Positions 35,391 through 38,571 of a stretch of 38,571 nt of DNA are shown here, piece after piece. The stretch is taken from NCBI GenBank assembly GCA_024276495.1, contig JAJRXC010000030.1, positions 1-38,571 on the forward strand. Direction: 5' to 3'. The stretch is from Actinomycetes bacterium. Lineage in GTDB: Bacteria; Actinomycetota; Acidimicrobiia; Acidimicrobiales; Aldehydirespiratoraceae. Position 1 is the stretch's first letter; each line of letters begins with the position of its first letter. Below the pieces are notes generated by a model. The model was not told the origin of the DNA. It made no database searches and was given only the letters and a program-made list of their open reading frames with translations. Position numbers and translations under genes: made by a program.

Positions 35391-35896
35391 CAGGCCGCCT
35401 CGGGGTCGTCGAGGGCCGCGGCTTCGGACTCCCGGATGTCGGGGGCGGGCCCTCGGTCCTCGAGACCGACCCGTCGAATCGTCGATGTGGTGGTGCGATC
35501 GGCCGACACCATGCCGGTCGGTGCCGCGGTGTGCTTCAGCGGCCCCCATTCCAGGGCGCCGGCCCCGATGAGGTAGATGAACGACTCGAACACCGCGAAC
35601 GAGAAGATCATGATCAAGACGAGGCCGAACAGACCGAGGCCGCCCTGGGCGACCGCCCACGGGTAGAAGAAGATGATCTCGATGTCGAAGACGATGAAGA
35701 TCATGGCGACGAGGAAGAACCGGACCGGGAACCGTTCGGGGGTGTCCCGGGTCGGCACGATGCCGCACTCGTAGGCGGCCCGCTTCGCCTGGCTCGGATC
35801 GCGGGGGGCGAAGATGCCGGACGCCACGAAGCTCGCCGCGGCGAACAGCGCAGCGAGAACCAGGAGCGCCAGCAACGGGAGGTACTGGCCGAGCAT
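35390..35896 (-). CDS. nuoA: NADH-quinone oxidoreductase subunit A (cluster 2)
   Basis: A 168-aa membrane subunit. The conserved helix is [20 protein letters not shown]. About 45 extra residues follow the third helix, hydrophilic and ending Glu/Asp/Ala-rich, which the cluster 1 NuoA lacks. The ATG at 35896 lies 2 bp after the stop of the unknown 376-aa gene, so the nuo genes are continuous with the cytochrome c pair upstream. No separate promoter is visible before it. Confidence 0.94.
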   Translation of the reverse strand: MLGQYLPLLALLVLAALFAAASFVASGIFAPRDPSQAKRAAYECGIVPTRDTPERFPVRFFLVAMIFIVFDIEIIFFYPWAVAQGGLGLFGLVLIMIFSFAVFESFIYLIGAGALEWGPLKHTAAPTGMVSADRTTTSTIRRVGLEDRGPAPDIRESEAAALDDPEAA

Positions 35897-35898
35897 GG

Positions 35899-37029
35899 TT
35901 ACGCCGCGCCGGCGAACTCGGCCCGCCGGGCCATCACGACCTTGTCACGCTCGTGGAGCATGTAGGCCAACGCCAGGAAGATGAGCAGGGAACCGATCGC
36001 GACGAACGCGGGGAGTTGGCGGAGGTTGCCGAGGTTTCGGATCATCACCACCGAGATCACCGGCTGGGTCTCGTCGACGATCGGCCGTTTGGGCGCGGTG
36101 CCGGGGAGATTGTCGATGGAGTCTGCGGTGACGGCCTGGACCTGGATGATGGCGTAGCCGGTCGGGTGCTTGAGCGTGAGCGCGGTCCGGATCTGGGTGG
36201 AGATCCGGTCCCAGCGGTTCGGGTCCTCGGGCAGTCCACGCTTTCCGCCGGTGGTGAAGCCGTTGAGAATGCGGAACTCGTTTTGTGAACCGAAGTCGAA
36301 GTCGGGGCTGTCGAGCAGGAACGCGATGGCCGACGCCTGTGCTTCGCCCATGTCGGCGGTGGACAACAACCGCCAGGGGCCCAGCTCGTCGAGGTCGGAG
36401 GGGATGAGGCTCGGCGCGACCGCGGCCAACTCGGAGAGCGTGATCGCCTGGTTCCGGGCCGTCTGTTCCTCGGCCAGCGCCGCGAGCTCTTCGTCGGTCT
36501 TTCCGACGATCTCACCTTGGGGGAGCGTGTCGACGGTGACGGTGCCGAAGTCGGTCCAGGCCAGGCGGAGCTCGGCCAGGTCGGCCAGTTCCGACGCGGA
36601 GAGGCCGTCGGGCTGCCAGTCGCCGGGTCCGAAAACGCTTTCTCCGTATTTCTCGACCGCGGCGGCGTGGGCGTCGACCAGCAGATCGTGGGCGTTGGGC
36701 AGCCGTTCAGAGCTCAGTTCCTTGGCTCTGTCGAGTTCGGCGAAGTCGAGGGCGCGGCCGCCGACATCTCCTTCCACGATCTCGAGCTGCTCGAAGACGG
36801 GACGGTCGCCGGCGTAGCCGATTCCGTAGATCCACCAGGTCGTCGCCATGATGGTCATCCAGCCGAAGAACCCGGCGCCGGCGATCAGGGTGCCGAGACG
36901 CACGCCGGTGTTGGTCGAGATGACGAGCCAGACGGAGCCCATCAAGACGACGACCCCGGTGAGGACCGCCATGAAGCCGCGAATCTCTGGGTCCCAGGCG
37001 AGGCCGGCGATGACGTTGACCATGTCCAT
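35899..37029 (-). CDS. Unknown membrane protein between cytochrome c and nuoA
   Basis: A 376-aa protein that I do not recognise. Two N-terminal TM helices (about 18-39 and 44-70) are followed by about 260 hydrophilic residues with acidic helices, then one C-terminal TM helix (about 340-362, [19 protein letters not shown]) and a short basic end. There are no CxxCH or other metal motifs. The start overlaps the cytochrome c stop by one base (TGATG), and the stop lies 2 bp before nuoA. The tight packing implies a partner of the cytochrome, and perhaps of the cytochrome-quinol chain feeding it. A bc-complex or supercomplex linker is a guess. Confidence 0.8.
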   Translation of the reverse strand: MDMVNVIAGLAWDPEIRGFMAVLTGVVVLMGSVWLVISTNTGVRLGTLIAGAGFFGWMTIMATTWWIYGIGYAGDRPVFEQLEIVEGDVGGRALDFAELDRAKELSSERLPNAHDLLVDAHAAAVEKYGESVFGPGDWQPDGLSASELADLAELRLAWTDFGTVTVDTLPQGEIVGKTDEELAALAEEQTARNQAITLSELAAVAPSLIPSDLDELGPWRLLSTADMGEAQASAIAFLLDSPDFDFGSQNEFRILNGFTTGGKRGLPEDPNRWDRISTQIRTALTLKHPTGYAIIQVQAVTADSIDNLPGTAPKRPIVDETQPVISVVMIRNLGNLRQLPAFVAIGSLLIFLALAYMLHERDKVVMARRAEFAGAA

Positions 37030-38507
37030 CAGAGGTTCCTCTCGAAGGCAACGATCGCGTCGATCTGGTCGGAGTTGAGCAAGGCGGGGTAGTCGGTCTC
37101 GAGATCGTTGGCGATCCCGGGGCCGACGGTGTTGGATTCGGTGCGGGCGGCGAAGCCGGGCATCTGACCGTTGCCGCCGGAACCACCGCGGCCGTAGGGC
37201 TGGCCGATGGTCTGGCCGGTCTCGATGAACAAGGCGTGGCTGCGGGCGGTCCCGAACTGGTCGAGCGTCGACCCACCGGTCAGGTTGGGTCCGAAGAAGC
37301 CGCCACCCTGGTTGTAGCCGTCGGGCAGGATGGATTCCGTTGTGCCGTTGGCCCGGATGGTGAATCGCTCGGCGCCGTCGAAGCTGAACCCGTAGGTGTG
37401 GCAGCGGGCGCAGCTGTAGGTGCCCTCGGCGGCGGGGTTGGTGAACAGGAACTCGCCGTAGCGCAGATAGGTCTCCTGGTTGGCCACGGCGCCGGGGGTG
37501 GCGAGGAGCTCGAGCGCCGCCCAGCGGAGGTCGTCGTCCCGCTCGGCGTCGGCGAGGGAGGGATCGTCGTCGATGGCGATCATGCGGGCGGTCTCGGCGA
37601 CGGCCTGGGCGTCGGCGATCCACTCCGCCGCGTCGGCACCGAGCTGTTCGCGGCCGGCGTCGCGGGCCGCGAGCAACGCGTCGTTCGCCGCGGCCAGGTC
37701 GACGCAGAGACTGTTCTCGGCATCAGTCGGGTCGGAGCAGTCGAGATCGAGCTCTTCGACCGGCAGCGTCGCGTCGAGTTGGGCGGCTTCGGCCTCACGG
37801 ATGGCGACGGCGTAGTCGGCGTCGGATTCGGCGACCAGCATGTCCTCGACCCGCTCGATCACGCCGCTCTCCACCTCCGAGGCGATGGTTGCCGCGTCGA
37901 TCTGGATCGAGCGCAGATAAAAGAGGATCTCTTCGAGCTGTTGGTTGGTCAACGGACCGCCGCCGCCGGCGCCCCACGCCGGCATCACTCCGTTGCGACC
38001 GAAGTTGAGGGTGTGGAGGATCTCGTCCTCGGAGAAGCGGGACAGCACCGTGTTGAGCGCCGGCGCCTTCCACACGACCTGGGCGACGAAGCCACCGGCG
38101 TCGTCGGTGATCGCGGTGGTGACGGCACCACCGGCCCCGGCCGCACCATGGCAGTTCACACACTGGGCGCCTTCGACATAGAGCTCTTCGCCGCGGTTGG
38201 TGAAGATCCGGGCGGTGTCGATGTTGCGGCCCTCGGCGCGGCCGGGCTCACCGAGCCAGTAGAACGGCAACGCGAGGGCGATGATCGTCAACATCACCAG
38301 GTTGGCGAGCAGGGCGATGTCGAGCCGCCGGCCCTCGAGATCCTCGTCGAGCAGCGCCGGACTGCGGTTCGGCGCCAGTTCGATCTCCGACCCGACCTCG
38401 GCCTTGGCCGCCCGAATGTTGAAGAAGAGGTAGACGAGCCCACCGATGAAGACGATCGCCAGGATGACGAAACCGATGGTGCGTTGTGTGGATGCGGCGA
38501 GCAGCAT
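37029..38507 (-). CDS. Membrane-anchored diheme cytochrome c
   Basis: A 492-aa electron carrier. Two TM helices lie near residues 10-30 and 64-84, followed by two c-type heme domains: CVNCH at 116-120 with axial Met175 (GVMPAWG), and CARCH at 366-370 with a likely axial Met449 (GQMPGF). Between them is a helical, acidic spacer of about 150 residues (210-355) containing two further Cys (257, 268). It probably passes electrons at the outer membrane face, as in actinobacterial QcrC-like or oxidase-linked cytochromes; which complex it serves cannot be seen because its upstream neighbours are outside the window. No good ribosome site precedes ATG 38507. The remaining 64 bases to the window edge show nothing I can support. 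Confidence 0.88.
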   Translation of the reverse strand: MLLAASTQRTIGFVILAIVFIGGLVYLFFNIRAAKAEVGSEIELAPNRSPALLDEDLEGRRLDIALLANLVMLTIIALALPFYWLGEPGRAEGRNIDTARIFTNRGEELYVEGAQCVNCHGAAGAGGAVTTAITDDAGGFVAQVVWKAPALNTVLSRFSEDEILHTLNFGRNGVMPAWGAGGGGPLTNQQLEEILFYLRSIQIDAATIASEVESGVIERVEDMLVAESDADYAVAIREAEAAQLDATLPVEELDLDCSDPTDAENSLCVDLAAANDALLAARDAGREQLGADAAEWIADAQAVAETARMIAIDDDPSLADAERDDDLRWAALELLATPGAVANQETYLRYGEFLFTNPAAEGTYSCARCHTYGFSFDGAERFTIRANGTTESILPDGYNQGGGFFGPNLTGGSTLDQFGTARSHALFIETGQTIGQPYGRGGSGGNGQMPGFAARTESNTVGPGIANDLETDYPALLNSDQIDAIVAFERNL

Positions 38508-38571
38508 GCGAGTGAAGGTCAGTTTCGGAAGAGTCGGGATGGGAACGGACGGGAATTTCTACCAGGTGTCA

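Noticed and set aside
34240-35768. Extended readings of nuoC and nuoB (332 and 324 residues) in cluster 2
   Set aside because: The extensions are Arg/His-rich shadow sequence. ATG starts in TGATG overlaps at 34794 and 35390 give standard subunits.
1150-35896. The two nuo clusters as a recent tandem duplication
   Set aside because: Gene content (no EFG in cluster 1), subunit lengths, NuoB and NuoD motifs and inserts differ throughout, so an old divergence or separate origin fits better.
35899-37623. A 574-residue reading of the unknown protein upstream of nuoA
   Set aside because: The first about 198 residues are Arg/His/Pro-rich shadow of the cytochrome c gene. The ATG at 37029, in a TGATG overlap, starts with a clean TM helix.
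1-38571. CRISPR arrays, tRNA or rRNA genes, attachment sites
   Set aside because: No regularly spaced direct repeats, cloverleaf-like segments or rRNA-like sequence were seen. The packing leaves no intergenic gap above about 150 bp.

Overview
The window is 38.6 kb of GC-rich, densely packed DNA in which almost every gene lies on the minus strand. Gene content, GTG/TTG starts, leaderless-type promoters, a CGAAC-N4-GTTCG LexA box and a DUF222-HNH gene point to an actinobacterium. The S-layer-homology VanY protein and diverged Nuo genes are suggestive of Acidimicrobiia (Ilumatobacter-like). That placement is inference, since no rRNA or tRNA lies in the window.

Layout from left to right. The left edge (1-100) holds the 5' end of a transposase gene resembling the ISAzo13 family. 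A TetR-family regulator and a small unknown gene follow (142-1069). Next is respiratory cluster 1 (1150-12971). Read in the direction of transcription it is nuoA-B-C-D-H-I-J-K-L-M-N followed by a MidA/NDUFAF7-type methyltransferase gene. It has no nuoE, nuoF or nuoG, so it encodes an 11-subunit complex I core without an NADH-oxidising module.

A mixed segment (13123-18161) carries a frameshifted DUF222-HNH endonuclease gene under a consensus SOS box, a rhodanese gene divergent from a FtrA/GlxA-type AraC regulator (the only plus-strand gene), a 20-bp perfect inverted repeat, and a two-gene unit of an APH-fold kinase and an uncharacterised lipocalin/CrtC-like protein. A secreted VanY-like peptidase with SLH repeats and a small membrane protein follow (18196-19870).

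Respiratory cluster 2 (19874-38507) reads, in the direction of transcription, diheme cytochrome c, unknown 376-aa membrane protein, then nuoA-B-C-D-E-F-G-H-I-J-K-L-M-N. It is a complete 14-subunit NADH:quinone oxidoreductase operon, with genes overlapping by 1-8 bp or separated by only a few bases. It runs on almost without gaps into the small membrane protein and VanY genes.

The cell therefore encodes two different complex I machines side by side. Cluster 2 is the conventional NADH-linked enzyme, with canonical quinone-site residues in NuoD (Tyr100, Asp152). Cluster 1 lacks the NADH module, and its NuoD has Trp in place of the quinone-binding Tyr and Gln in place of the Asp that partners the quinone-site His. 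It does keep the Arg that NDUFAF7 methylates in mitochondrial NDUFS2, and a MidA/NDUFAF7 homologue is encoded directly downstream of it. These co-occurring differences are the most interesting signal in the window.
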